A stretch of 64,000 nucleotides of DNA from an uncultured Porticoccus sp. (GTDB taxonomy: Bacteria > Pseudomonadota > Gammaproteobacteria > Pseudomonadales > Porticoccaceae), in NCBI RefSeq assembly GCF_913061305.1, contig NZ_CAJXST010000002.1:62001-126000 (forward strand). The letters are read 5' to 3'. Positions 42,755 to 52,204 of this stretch are shown piece by piece. Every line of letters begins with the position of its first letter. Positions within the stretch are counted from its first letter, which is position 1. The translations under genes and the position numbers were made by a program. The notes under the pieces were generated by a model. That model worked only from the letters and a program-made list of their open reading frames with translations, was not told the origin of the DNA and ran no database searches.

Positions 42755-42797
42755 AAAAAGTGACCGAACCTTGATTTTTCATTAATTGAAGGTTCGG
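42755..42797 (-). terminator. Likely rho-independent terminator for hsp20
   Basis: On the minus strand a 9-bp stem AAGGTTCGG.../CCGAACCTT with a 16-nt loop (42764-42797), followed after three bases by CTTTTT (42761-42755). It lies between the hsp20 stop (42827) and the DksA-like start (42739). Confidence 0.5.
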
Positions 42798-42826
42798 CCA
42801 CAGGGTTGAAAGTAAGACAGTATGTT

Positions 42827-43264
42827 CTATTTGATCTTGATACGCTTTTGCTCCGGTTCTGCCTTGGCAACTTTTGGTGCAGTCAGTTTCAGTACCCCGT
42901 CCTTGAAGGAGGCCTTGATATCTTCCTCGTGGACATCGCCGCCCAAATCAAAGCTTCGCACATATCTGCCATAGCGGCGCTCCTGACGAATGACCTTGCC
43001 CTCTTTTTCTTCCTTCTGTTCCTGAGTGGTTTCTGCCTCCAGACGCAGCACACCGTTTTCCAGGGTGATCTTGATATCCTCTTTTTTGATACCTGGCATT
43101 TCTGCCGTGATTTCGTAGTGATCGTTCTTGTCCATGATATCTACCCGGGGCGAAAAGAATGAGCCGGGGGTATCCACTTCACTGCTGCGGGCTGGTGCCC
43201 AGAAGTCGTCAAAAAAACGATCCATGTCGAACAAACTCCCTCTCGGTCTTGGTATTAGTGACAT
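42827..43264 (-). CDS. Hsp20-family small heat-shock protein
   Basis: 145 residues. Begins MSLIPRPRGSLFDMDRFFDD, then the alpha-crystallin domain: SPRVDIMDKNDHYEITAEMP, VLRLEAETTQEQ and the C-terminal VLKLTAPKV. Binds unfolded proteins as an ATP-independent chaperone. The long upstream space (43265-43441) should hold its promoter, but no sigma-32 site is convincing. Confidence 0.95.
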   Translation of the reverse strand: MSLIPRPRGSLFDMDRFFDDFWAPARSSEVDTPGSFFSPRVDIMDKNDHYEITAEMPGIKKEDIKITLENGVLRLEAETTQEQKEEKEGKVIRQERRYGRYVRSFDLGGDVHEEDIKASFKDGVLKLTAPKVAKAEPEQKRIKIK

Positions 43265-43441
43265 GATAAAACCTCCATTAATGAGCCGTTTTTTCTGGTT
43301 GAACAGCCTGTTAAGCGTTGCTCAAAAAGCATAGTCCAAATGACGGTTTTTGAGTGCCTGCTTATTACATGGGGTGCTGTAGCTGGGGTTTCAAGTCGGA
43401 GGGGGAGGATGAGCTGATGCTGGTTTGATCTGTATCAAGGG

Positions 43442-44179
43442 TTAGATGTTGAGGTGGCTGCCACCGTCTACCGCAATGACCTGTCCGGTGATATAGCTGG
43501 CGTCAGTAGCCAGAAAGAGGGCCATGCCTGCAATATCGCGGGGATGGCCGATCCGTTGCAAGGGCACGCTCTGGTTGACCTGCTGCTTGACTGTCTCGCT
43601 CATCTGTTCATCGTGGTGTGGCCAGAGAATGACGCCGGGGGCAATCCCGTTGACGCGCACCCGGGGTGCCAGTTCACGGGCCAGCGCTTTGGTCATCATG
43701 GCGTTGCCGGCCTTGGCAATACAGTAGATGCTGTAACCCGCCAGCGGGCTGCGGGCATAAATATCGGCAATATTGATAATGCTGCCGCGCTGTTTACGAA
43801 GTGATTCGGCGAGGCTTTGGCACAGGAAAAATCCCCCCTTCAGATTGCTGTCCATCAACTGGTGCCACTGTTGCTCCGTCGCCTCTTCAAACGGTGTCGG
43901 GAAAAAACTGGAGGCATTATTCACCAGCACATCGACCCGACCCCGCCAGGCCATCACCTCGGCTGCCAGTTTGTGAACGGCCTTGGCGTCACCCAGGGCC
44001 GCCGAAAAAACCGCAACCGAGTTCCTGCGCTGGGTATTTAACCTGTCGGCCAGGGCCTGGGCCTCCCCGGTTGAGCGGTGGCAATGAAGCGCCACGTCAA
44101 ACCCTGCACGGTGAAAGGTGCAGGCGATTTCAGCGCCAATGCGCCGTGCTGCACCGGTTACCAGGACAACCCGGTTCAT
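43442..44179 (-). CDS. folM: Pteridine reductase (SDR family)
   Basis: 245 residues. VVLVTGAARRIGAEIACTFH (TGxxRRIG, an NADPH motif seen in pteridine reductases), NNASSFFPTPFEEATE, IADIYARSPLAGYSIYCIAK (Tyr/Lys pair) and GITP-like VNGIAPGVILWPHH. Reduces pterins or dihydrofolate. It starts 4 nt before the cca stop, so the two overlap. Confidence 0.9.
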   Translation of the reverse strand: MNRVVLVTGAARRIGAEIACTFHRAGFDVALHCHRSTGEAQALADRLNTQRRNSVAVFSAALGDAKAVHKLAAEVMAWRGRVDVLVNNASSFFPTPFEEATEQQWHQLMDSNLKGGFFLCQSLAESLRKQRGSIINIADIYARSPLAGYSIYCIAKAGNAMMTKALARELAPRVRVNGIAPGVILWPHHDEQMSETVKQQVNQSVPLQRIGHPRDIAGMALFLATDASYITGQVIAVDGGSHLNI

Positions 44180-45405
44180 CCGTGACAGGGCTCCCGCAGG
44201 TTGTTGAGAATAGCCAGTCGACGCTGCTCAATAGCCTGACCGAGCTGTTTGCCGCTCAATCCCTGCTGCAGAAATTCCCCGGCACTGACCTCCCGAACCG
44301 CATCACAGGCACGGCGCAACCACTCGCCGGTGGTGTAGGGCTGTTGTTCAAATCCCAGGCGGCCCCTGGCATCGGCTTCGCAGCATTGAACGAAGTTGCT
44401 CAGCTTGACCGGATCGCGCAAAGCACCAATTTCCTGCAGCAGTCGCAGGGTGGTGGCAGCTTTCAGGTGAGGTGCCCTGTGGCAGTTGAGGTGATGCCGC
44501 GTCACGGCCACTGCCAGTTCGCGAAACCGGTTGGGCACCCGCAGTCGGTCACACAACTGATTGACCAGTTTGACGCCGCTGGCCTCGTGACCAATGTGGC
44601 GGGGCAGGACCTCTGCCGGGGTAATGGCTTTGCCGAGATCATGCACCAGTACGGCGAAGTGGACAGCCGGGTCGTTACTCAATATGGCGGCCTGATCCAG
44701 GGCCATCAGAACATGCAGCCCCGTATCAATTTCGGGGTGGTAATCCGCCCGTTGCGGTACACCGAACAGGGCGTCAACTTCAGGAAACAGCGCCTTGAGC
44801 GCACCGCACTGGCGGAGCACGTCAATGTAGGTTCGCGAAGATCGCTCGGCCAGTGCGCGTTCTGTTTCCATCCAGACCCGCTCGGCGGAGAGATACTGCA
44901 ATTCGCCACTGCGGGTGATGTTCGTCATCAATGTCAGGGTTTCCGGTGCAACGGTAAAACCGAGGTGTGCATAGCGCGCGGCAAAACGCGCTACCCGCAG
45001 TACGCGCAGCGGATCCTCCGCAAAGGCTGGCGAGACATGCCGCAATAACCGTTGCTGCAAATCCCGCTGGCCGCCGTAGGGGTCAATCAGGTTGTCATTG
45101 CCATCCATTGCCATGGCATTGATAGTGAGATCCCGGCGGCTGAGGTCTTCTTCCAGAGTAATGTTGGGATCGGTGCAGAACTGAAATCCCTGATAGCCCC
45201 TGCCGGATTTTCGCTCGGTGCGGGCGAGAGCGTATTCCTCGTTGCTCTGCGGGTGCAGAAATACCGGGAAATCCTTGCCCACCGGGCGGTAGCCCTGGGC
45301 CGTCAGTATTTCCGGTGTGCCACCGACCACGACCCAGTCCCGTTCATGAACCGGGTAGTCGAGTAGTTTGTCGCGGACGGCACCGCCGACCAGATAGACT
45401 TCCAT
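44176..45405 (-). CDS. cca: Multifunctional CCA-adding tRNA nucleotidyltransferase
   Basis: 409 residues. Nucleotidyltransferase head VGGAVRDKLLDYPVHERDWV, RRDLTINAMAMDG and DPLRVLRVARFAARY; C-terminal HD domain (VLVHDLGKAITPAEVLP). Adds or repairs the 3' CCA of tRNAs, with phosphatase/phosphodiesterase functions. Length is normal for the bacterial enzyme with an HD domain. It overlaps folM by 4 nt. Confidence 0.96.
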   Translation of the reverse strand: MEVYLVGGAVRDKLLDYPVHERDWVVVGGTPEILTAQGYRPVGKDFPVFLHPQSNEEYALARTERKSGRGYQGFQFCTDPNITLEEDLSRRDLTINAMAMDGNDNLIDPYGGQRDLQQRLLRHVSPAFAEDPLRVLRVARFAARYAHLGFTVAPETLTLMTNITRSGELQYLSAERVWMETERALAERSSRTYIDVLRQCGALKALFPEVDALFGVPQRADYHPEIDTGLHVLMALDQAAILSNDPAVHFAVLVHDLGKAITPAEVLPRHIGHEASGVKLVNQLCDRLRVPNRFRELAVAVTRHHLNCHRAPHLKAATTLRLLQEIGALRDPVKLSNFVQCCEADARGRLGFEQQPYTTGEWLRRACDAVREVSAGEFLQQGLSGKQLGQAIEQRRLAILNNLREPCHG

Positions 45406-45528
45406 AGGTGATTCCCAGAGTGAATGGCTATGTTAACAGTCGCGCCACCTGGCAGGTATCATTGACCAAAAATTTTCAGGTTAAAGAATACCTGTCATAT
45501 ACTCGAAAAAATCAAGCGGGAGCGGGAT

Positions 45529-46500
45529 ATGTTGCGTACCACATTGCTGGATGACAGTGGCCAGCTGCAACAGGGTGGTGTCGAACTGATTGATCGGTGG
45601 CGCCAGTCTGATAAAAGTTTTTTATGGTTGGACCTGTACGGTGAAGCCGAAAGCGAAGAAGACGCCCTGTTTGGCCAGTTTGGCATCCATCCCCTGGCGA
45701 TGTCGGATGCGAGAAGGCAGCGTCACCCGCCCAAACTGGAGGTGTTTGACGACCATCTGTTTATAGTCCTGCAGGGGCTCGATGCGGAAAGTCAGACCCT
45801 CGATTTTGGCAGGATACAGATAGCGATGTTTGCCGGGGAGCGGTTCCTGGTGACCCGGCGGGATGGTCTGTCGGTCAGCATCAATCACTGGTGGGGGGCA
45901 GACCAGTTGTCCAGAACCATGGCGGCGGGTGGTATCCATCTGGCGCTGGCCATTTCCAAAACCGTGGCACAGCGCTATCTCGACCTACTGCTGGCGTTTG
46001 AACCGACCCTGTCGGAGCTCGAGGATGGTCTGCAGGAGCATCCCGACGACCAGACCATGCGCGAGCTGACCACCCATCGCACCCGGTTGCGCAAACTTCG
46101 CCGGGTGTTCAGGTATCTGGCGGGTGTCTTTGAGGCGTTGCGCGAGGTGGATACTCCACTGTTCGATGCCGAGTCCCGGGAGTACCGCCATCAGTTGCTG
46201 GATGTCTACGAGAAATACGAACGCTTGTTCTCGCTGTCTACCATGTATTACGAAGTGGCCAGCGATCTGGTGGACGGCTACATTTCCCTGACCTCCCACA
46301 ATCTCAACAGCACAGTACAGATTCTCACGGTGCTCACTGCGATTTTTGTGCCACTGACGTTTTTGGCGGGTATTTACGGTATGAATTTTGAGAACATGCC
46401 GGAGCTCGGCGCTGAAAACGGTTATTTTGTATTGCTCGGGACAATGGCCCTGATTGCCATCATTTTACTGGTAGTGTTCAAGCGCAAACACTGGCTATAG
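45529..46500 (+). CDS. CorA-family divalent cation transporter
   Basis: 323 residues. Soluble N-terminal domain, long helix (about 165-255) and two C-terminal spans with the signature YGMNFENMPEL between them. The first span is LTAIFVPLTFLAGI and the second LLGTMALIAIILLVV. Forms a pentameric channel for Mg2+, Ni2+ or Zn2+; the exact ion cannot be told. ATG preceded by GGGAG. The mscS gene starts 8 nt later, so the two form an operon. Confidence 0.95.
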   Translation: MLRTTLLDDSGQLQQGGVELIDRWRQSDKSFLWLDLYGEAESEEDALFGQFGIHPLAMSDARRQRHPPKLEVFDDHLFIVLQGLDAESQTLDFGRIQIAMFAGERFLVTRRDGLSVSINHWWGADQLSRTMAAGGIHLALAISKTVAQRYLDLLLAFEPTLSELEDGLQEHPDDQTMRELTTHRTRLRKLRRVFRYLAGVFEALREVDTPLFDAESREYRHQLLDVYEKYERLFSLSTMYYEVASDLVDGYISLTSHNLNSTVQILTVLTAIFVPLTFLAGIYGMNFENMPELGAENGYFVLLGTMALIAIILLVVFKRKHWL

Positions 46501-46508
46501 GGGCTGTG

Positions 46509-47438
46509 ATGAAAGTATTAAACGAATGGTTGCAATTCAGACTGCTGGAAATCGGCGACTACGTGCTCACACTGGCCGATGTGGTTCAGTTTGTCCTGAT
46601 TATGACCGTGACCCTGGTGATGGCACGTCGTATCAGCCGGGTTCTCACCCGTCTGGTGGGTGCCCGCAGTCGCATTTCCCCCAGCCAGTTGTATACCTTC
46701 ACCCAGTTGCTCAGCTACATCATCCTGCTGGTGGGTTTTCTGGTGGGGCTGTCCAGCCTCGGTTTCAGTCTTGACAAGATGTTGCTGGTGGCCGGTGCTC
46801 TGGGCGTGGGGATTGGTTTTGGCCTGCAGAACATTGCCAACAACTTTATTTCCGGGATCATCATCCTGTTCGAAAAATCCCTGCGGGTCGGCGACTTTGT
46901 GGAACTGGAAGCTGATCTGTTCGGCGAAGTCAGGCAGATCAATATCCGCAGCACCCTGATCCGCACCCTGGACAATGCCGATATCCTGGTGCCGAACTCG
47001 GAATTTATCAACGGGCGGGTGAATAACTGGACCCTGGACGACGACGAGCGCCGTTTTAGCATTCCCTTCGGTGTGGCCTACGGCTCGGATACTGACAAGG
47101 TGCTGGCGGTGGTGCTGGCGGCGGGAAAGGCTGTGCCGCTGACCTATGAAGGCAATAACCGTCAAACACTTGTAATTATGAAGGGGTTTGGCGACAGCAG
47201 TCTGGATTTTTCCCTGTCGGTCTGGGTGAGAGGGGAAATGATCAAGCGAGCCGGGTTTGTCAGGTCCGAATACCTGCTGGCGATTCACCGGGCGCTGGTT
47301 GAGAATAATATCGAGATACCCTTCCCGCAGCGGGATCTGCACCTGCGTTCGTCCTCGGTGCCACTGGCGGCCAGCGTTCCCGAAGCAGAGGAGCAACCTC
47401 TGCCGGCCAACCGGGACAACAGTGAGTCATCCTCTTAG
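46509..47438 (+). CDS. MscS-family mechanosensitive channel
   Basis: 309 residues from ATG at 46509, with GGGG 6 nt upstream; a GTG at 46506 is possible. Three spans (about 25-45, 60-80, 90-115), the third with Gly/Ala packing (LLVAGALGVGIGFGLQNIAN), followed by the beta domain LRVGDFVELEADLFGEVRQI and VPNSEFINGRVNNWT. MscS type with a short C-terminal tail. Follows the CorA gene; its end overlaps the facing small gene by 4 nt. Confidence 0.93.
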   Translation: MKVLNEWLQFRLLEIGDYVLTLADVVQFVLIMTVTLVMARRISRVLTRLVGARSRISPSQLYTFTQLLSYIILLVGFLVGLSSLGFSLDKMLLVAGALGVGIGFGLQNIANNFISGIIILFEKSLRVGDFVELEADLFGEVRQINIRSTLIRTLDNADILVPNSEFINGRVNNWTLDDDERRFSIPFGVAYGSDTDKVLAVVLAAGKAVPLTYEGNNRQTLVIMKGFGDSSLDFSLSVWVRGEMIKRAGFVRSEYLLAIHRALVENNIEIPFPQRDLHLRSSSVPLAASVPEAEEQPLPANRDNSESSS

Positions 47439-47617
47439 CGGCACTGCTGTCGTTCATTGTTGGCGACAAAGGCAAAGAAGCGACTCAGCTGCTCTGGCCC
47501 CAGGGTGACCGGATGCGCATCACAGCCAAACAGCTTGCGGTTTTTTTGATAGTGACTGGCATATTTTGCCAGTCGAATCCGGGAGCGGAGTTGGTAGACA
47601 AGTCTTGATGAAAACAT
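47435..47617 (-). CDS. Small protein of unknown function
   Basis: 60 residues from ATG at 47617, with GGAAG 8 nt upstream; the frame is also open to 47677. Basic, helical N-terminus (SRLVYQLRSRIRLAKYASHY) then KLFGCDAHPVTLGPEQLSRF. It overlaps the facing mscS gene by 4 nt. No family recognised; kept because of the RBS and amino-acid composition. Confidence 0.5.
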   Translation of the reverse strand: MFSSRLVYQLRSRIRLAKYASHYQKNRKLFGCDAHPVTLGPEQLSRFFAFVANNERQQCR

Positions 47618-47740
47618 GGTTATTCTTCCAGGCTGTATATTTATACAGTATCTTAGCGATGTTCGCTGAAATAACAATACCTGAACAGAAAAAACTGGCT
47701 GCTACCGGTGCCTGCGCGGGCTTGCCCGATGACAAAAAGC

Positions 47741-50566
47741 CTAACTGTCCAACAGTTTGCGCAGGAATTGCCCGGTGTGGGAGTGCTCGGCGGTGGCCAC
47801 CTGTTCCGGTGTGCCGGTGGCGATAATCTGACCGCCCCCCGAGCCACCTTCCGGCCCGAGATCCACCACCCAGTCGGCAGTCTTGATCACATCGAGGTTG
47901 TGCTCGATCACCACCACGGTGTTGCCGTGGTCCCGCAGTCGGTGCAGTACGGCCAGCAATTGCTGGATATCGTGAAAATGCAGGCCGGTGGTGGGTTCAT
48001 CCAGAATATACAGGGTATTGCCGGTGTCCCGCTTGGACAGTTCGCGCGATAACTTCACCCGCTGGGCTTCGCCGCCGGACAGGGTGGTGGCGGCCTGTCC
48101 CAGCCGGATGTAGGACAGACCCACGTCGATCAGGGTTTGCAGTTTGCGGGCAATGGCGGGCAGTGCCTCGAAGAAATCCCAGGCATCCTCCACGGTCATA
48201 TCCAGCACTTCGTGGATATTTTTGCCCTTGTAGCGAATTTCCAGTGTCTCGCGGTTGTAGCGCTGCCCTTTGCAGACATCGCAGGGCACATAAATATCCG
48301 GCAGGAAATGCATTTCCACTTTGGTGACGCCGTCGCCCTGGCAGGCCTCGCAGCGACCACCCTTGACATTGAAACTGAAACGGCCCGGTTTGTAGCCCCG
48401 TGAGCGGGCTTCCTGGGTGCCGGCAAACAGTTCCCGGATGGGGGTGAAAATGCCGGTGTAGGTGGCGGGGTTGGAGCGAGGGGTGCGGCCAATGGGGCTC
48501 TGGTCGATATCCACGCATTTGTCCAGCAGGTCCAGTCCCTCCACGTCCCGATGGGGGGCGGCCTTGAGTGTGGTGGCTTTATTGAGCACCGTGGCGGCGA
48601 GGGGGTGGAGGGTGCCGTTGATCAGGGTTGATTTGCCAGAACCGGACACCCCGGTAATGCAGGTAAACAGGCCCAATGGCAGGGACAGATCGACCTGTTG
48701 CAGGTTGTTGCCGCTCGCTCCCAGCAGTCGTAACTGCTGCCTGCCGGCTTTGGTGCGGTTGGCCGGAACCGCAATCATCTTGCGTCCGGACAGGTAGTCT
48801 CCGGTCAGGGAGTTCGGTGCATTGATAATGTCCTCGTAGGTGCCGCGGGCGACAATCTCGCCGCCGTGCACCCCGGCGCCGGGACCGATATCGACAATAT
48901 AGTCGGCCGCCCGAATTGCCTCTTCGTCGTGTTCGACCACGATCACCGTGTTGCCCAGATCCCGCAGACGGGTAAGTGTGGCCAACAGCCGCTCGTTATC
49001 CCGCTGGTGCAGACCGATGGACGGTTCATCGAGAATGTACATGACGCCCACCAGACCGGCACCGATCTGGCTGGCCAGGCGAATCCGCTGTGCTTCCCCG
49101 CCGGATAGCGTCTCGGCGCTGCGGTTCAGATTCAGATAATTCAGGCCGACATCCACCAGAAAGCGCAGGCGGTCACGGATTTCCTTGAGGATTTTTTCGG
49201 CGATCTGACCACGGCTACCGGACAGGCTGAGCTGTTCGTAGTAGTCCGTCAGTTCGCCCACCGGTATGTTGCCCACTTCCGGTAAGGTCTTCTCGTCGAT
49301 AAACACATGTCTTGCCGACTTGCGCAAACGGGCACCCTTGCATTCGGGGCAGCCTTGAGTGCTCAGGTATTTTGCCAGGTCTTCCCGCACCATCTGCGAC
49401 TCGGTTTCCCGGTAGCGGCGCTCCATGTTGGGGACAATGCCCTCAAAATGATGGGCGCGCTTGAAGACGGTGCCTTTATCATTCACGTAGTTGAATGTGA
49501 CAACCTCCTCTCCGCTGCCAAACAGCACCACTTGCTGCTGTTGTGGGCTGAGCTGCTCAAAGGGCGTGTTGATATCGAAACCGTAATGGTCGGCCAGCGA
49601 GGTCAGCATGTTGAAATAAAACAGGTTCTTGCGGTCCCAGCTGCGAATCGCGCCCTCGGCAATGGACACCTCCGGGTGTTGCACCACCCGGTCGATATCG
49701 AAGAATTGCTTGACGCCAAGGCCGTCGCAACCGGGGCAGGCCCCAGCTGGATTGTTGAAGGAAAACATCCGCGGTTCCAGCTCGTCGATGCTGTAATTGC
49801 AGACGGGGCAGGCAAAGCGGGAGGAAAATACCTGCTCCTTGAGCTGCTCACCCTCCATCCCGGTGATGATGGCCAGGCCTTCCGAGAGATTCAGTGCCGT
49901 TTCAAATGATTCCGCCAGCCGCAGCTGCAGATCGGGTTTGACCTTGAAGCGGTCAACCACCACCTCGATATCGTGTTTCTTATTCTTTTCCAGAACCGGC
50001 ACATCATCGAGATCCACCACCAGGCCGTCCACCCGTACCCGGATAAACCCCTGGGCCCTGAGGGTTTGAAACACATGAATATGCTCCCCCTTGCGACCGC
50101 GAATAATCGGTGCCAACAGCATCAGGCGGCTCTCGTCGGGCAGGGCGAGCACCTGATCCACCATCTGACTGATAGTCTGCGCCGCCAGCGGTTCGCCGTG
50201 TTCGGGACAGCGGGGTTCTCCAACCCGCGCAAAGAGCAGGCGCAGGTAATCGTGGATTTCGGTGATGGTGCCCACGGTGGAGCGGGGATTGTGTGAAGTG
50301 GACTTCTGTTCGATGGAGATGGCGGGGGAAAGCCCCTCAATGTGCTCCACATCCGGCTTTTCCATCATCGAGAGGAACTGTCGTGCATACGCCGACAGGG
50401 ATTCCACATAACGACGCTGGCCCTCCGCATAGAGAGTGTCAAAGGCCAGGGAGGATTTGCCGGAGCCGGACAGGCCGGTCACCACGATCAGCTTGTCGCG
50501 GGGCAGATCGAGATCAACGGCCTTGAGGTTGTGGGTGCGTGCGCCACGGATCGAGATGTTTTGCAT
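47741..50566 (-). CDS. uvrA: UvrA, excinuclease ABC subunit A
   Basis: 941 residues, normal length. First Walker [17 protein letters not shown], second [15 protein letters not shown], two ABC signatures [13 protein letters not shown] and [13 protein letters not shown], and zinc fingers CPVC ... CPGC (about 255-285) and CEAC ... CDVC (about 740-770). Recognises DNA damage and loads UvrB. Stands alone; 50567-50826 upstream holds a 16-bp tandem repeat and the start region of the polysaccharide locus. Confidence 0.98.
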   Translation of the reverse strand: MQNISIRGARTHNLKAVDLDLPRDKLIVVTGLSGSGKSSLAFDTLYAEGQRRYVESLSAYARQFLSMMEKPDVEHIEGLSPAISIEQKSTSHNPRSTVGTITEIHDYLRLLFARVGEPRCPEHGEPLAAQTISQMVDQVLALPDESRLMLLAPIIRGRKGEHIHVFQTLRAQGFIRVRVDGLVVDLDDVPVLEKNKKHDIEVVVDRFKVKPDLQLRLAESFETALNLSEGLAIITGMEGEQLKEQVFSSRFACPVCNYSIDELEPRMFSFNNPAGACPGCDGLGVKQFFDIDRVVQHPEVSIAEGAIRSWDRKNLFYFNMLTSLADHYGFDINTPFEQLSPQQQQVVLFGSGEEVVTFNYVNDKGTVFKRAHHFEGIVPNMERRYRETESQMVREDLAKYLSTQGCPECKGARLRKSARHVFIDEKTLPEVGNIPVGELTDYYEQLSLSGSRGQIAEKILKEIRDRLRFLVDVGLNYLNLNRSAETLSGGEAQRIRLASQIGAGLVGVMYILDEPSIGLHQRDNERLLATLTRLRDLGNTVIVVEHDEEAIRAADYIVDIGPGAGVHGGEIVARGTYEDIINAPNSLTGDYLSGRKMIAVPANRTKAGRQQLRLLGASGNNLQQVDLSLPLGLFTCITGVSGSGKSTLINGTLHPLAATVLNKATTLKAAPHRDVEGLDLLDKCVDIDQSPIGRTPRSNPATYTGIFTPIRELFAGTQEARSRGYKPGRFSFNVKGGRCEACQGDGVTKVEMHFLPDIYVPCDVCKGQRYNRETLEIRYKGKNIHEVLDMTVEDAWDFFEALPAIARKLQTLIDVGLSYIRLGQAATTLSGGEAQRVKLSRELSKRDTGNTLYILDEPTTGLHFHDIQQLLAVLHRLRDHGNTVVVIEHNLDVIKTADWVVDLGPEGGSGGGQIIATGTPEQVATAEHSHTGQFLRKLLDS

Positions 50567-50616
50567 TCAACAGATGTCCAGAGGGAAAACCGGAAATCAT
50601 GGGCAAGGTGGGGCGG

Positions 50617-50648
50617 GAAAGCAAGAGCCTAGGAAAGCAAGCACCTAG
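50617..50648. repeat. Two tandem 16-bp direct repeats
   Basis: GAAAGCAAGAGCCTAG (50617-50632) is followed at once by GAAAGCAAGCACCTAG (50633-50648), 14 of 16 identical. They lie between the divergent uvrA and wzz genes. Function unknown. Confidence 0.85.
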
Positions 50649-50767
50649 ATAGTCCCTAAGATAATCCTATTAGGGCAGCGGAATAGGGCGGCAGTGTAAA
50701 AGAGCATGACAAATCTGTAATCGGCTAAACCTGCTAACTCCGATTTTCTGAGATAGGGGTATTTTGC

Positions 50768-50798
50768 TTGCCAATCGTTTGGTCAATCTTGCTACAAT
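50768..50798 (+). promoter_or_regulatory. Possible promoter before wzz
   Basis: TACAAT at 50793-50798 is a good -10; TTGCCA at 50768-50773 is the best -35 but the 19-nt spacer is long. It lies 29 nt before the first wzz start codon. Confidence 0.3.
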
Positions 50799-50826
50799 GC
50801 CGCCGGATCATTAATCCACGGAGATA

Positions 50827-51915
50827 ATGGAGTATATGGAAAGAGACAATGTAGTGGGTTACCAGCAGCGGGGTCGTGCGCTTGATTCCGATGAAATTGA
50901 CCTGATTGAGCTATTCCAGAGCCTCTGGCAGCAAAAGCTGCTGATTATTGCTTTTACTGTGGTGGCAACGCTGGCAGCTGCAGCTTTCGCCTTTCTCTCT
51001 ACCCCTGAATATGAAACCAAGTCGGGTGTCCTGCCCCCGCGTTTGAGCGATATCGGCGGCTACAACCTGGGACGTAGCGAGGCAGCGCTCGATCAGTTCA
51101 CAGTGTCTGATGTCTATGCCGTGTTCAAGACCAACCTACTTTCAGGTGCATTGAAACGCACATTTTTTCGCGAGATCTATTTGCCTGCAGTACCTGCCGA
51201 TGAGCATAGTGGCGCGCAGGATAAGCTGTGGGAAGGGTTCAATAAGACGCTAACAATCAAACCGCCAGACATAAAAAATAAGCCAGATTTTTATGAAGTG
51301 ACGGTCGCGCATGAATCACCGGTGCTAGCCGCTGAGTGGGTCAATCTTTACATCGATATGGCTGCGAAAAAAACCGAGCGGGATATGCAGGAAAACGTGC
51401 TCACCGAAATTGCGGTCAGGGCACAGGTGCTTGAAAGACAAATCAATGCGTTGCGCCTCACGGCGCAAAAAAGACGAGAGGACCGTATCGTGCGTTTGCG
51501 CGAGGCCTTGGTCGTGGCAGAAGCCATAGGTTTCGATGACCCGCAGGTGGTTGCAGGCAAAATACCTGCGGACGGTGATCTTACCCAATTTATCGACGGC
51601 AACCTGATGTACATGCGTGGTGCCAAAGCCATCCGGGCGGAGCTGGCAGTGCTGGAAAAAAGGGGAAATGATGACCCTTTCATTAGCGACCTGCGGGACC
51701 TCGAAAATCAACTCGATTTCCTCAAACAAATCGATGTCAACCCAGACGATGTTTCAGTTTTCACATTGGACAGCAGAGCGGAAGTACCGGAAACCCCGGT
51801 TAAGCCCAACAAGAAAATGATTTTAATACTTGGGATAATTCTTGGCGGTATGGTTGGTGTGTTCGCCGCATTGATTCGCGGCATGTTCAAAAAGCGTAAG
51901 ATGCAAGTTGGTTGA
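50827..51915 (+). CDS. wzz: Wzz-family polysaccharide chain-length regulator
   Basis: 362 residues; ATG at 50827 and at 50836 are both possible. Membrane spans near 35-55 and 335-355 with a large periplasmic helical domain between (PEYETKSGVLPPRL, VRAQVLERQINALRLTAQKR). The opening DEIDLIELFQSLWQQKLLI and closing PVKPNKKMILILGIILGGMV are typical PCP-1 (Wzz) ends. Sets the length of Wzy-made chains. First gene of the surface-glycan locus. Confidence 0.9.
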   Translation: MEYMERDNVVGYQQRGRALDSDEIDLIELFQSLWQQKLLIIAFTVVATLAAAAFAFLSTPEYETKSGVLPPRLSDIGGYNLGRSEAALDQFTVSDVYAVFKTNLLSGALKRTFFREIYLPAVPADEHSGAQDKLWEGFNKTLTIKPPDIKNKPDFYEVTVAHESPVLAAEWVNLYIDMAAKKTERDMQENVLTEIAVRAQVLERQINALRLTAQKRREDRIVRLREALVVAEAIGFDDPQVVAGKIPADGDLTQFIDGNLMYMRGAKAIRAELAVLEKRGNDDPFISDLRDLENQLDFLKQIDVNPDDVSVFTLDSRAEVPETPVKPNKKMILILGIILGGMVGVFAALIRGMFKKRKMQVG

Positions 51916-52051
51916 AGATGTCATTAGAGCGAATTCTCTTATTTATGAATGAAGTATACGTCCCGCGACAACGACGCCAAAGCCGTGATGGAGTTCGTAC
52001 TGTATCGCTATGCCTAACAAGGCCGAGACCAGATACCTGTAGTTCCCCTGC

Positions 52052-52192
52052 TTTGATGGATACCTTCTGATAACTCAGGAGGTGGCGGACTGGCGTATGG
52101 GTCTGCGTTTGTCGAATGCCAAGCTGTTGTTGCGGTTGAATATTGAAGCTCGTGGCAATGCCGCAGTAGTCGCTGATCAGGCACTGATCTAG
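52052..52192 (+). pseudogene. Remnant of a phosphomannomutase (ManB/CpsG) C-terminus
   Basis: An open stretch of about 46 codons, ended by TAG, reads VADWRMGLRLSNAKLLLRLN and IEARGNAAVVADQALI. This follows the end of ManB-type phosphomannomutases (ADWRFNLRxSNTEPVVRLNVESRGD). The 5' part is gone and a stop lies just upstream (52043), so it cannot be a gene. A short frame 51949-52017 before it (22 codons, MKYTSRDNDAK...) is unexplained. The intergenic space 51916-52204 holds nothing else. Confidence 0.7.
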
Positions 52193-52204
52193 TTAGGAAT
52201 ACCT

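Noticed and set aside
43801-45048. 415-codon frame on the plus strand
   Set aside because: Antisense to cca and folM, both with clear motifs.
46518-47396. 292-codon minus-strand frame rich in His/Gln
   Set aside because: Antisense to the MscS channel gene; composition typical of a shadow.
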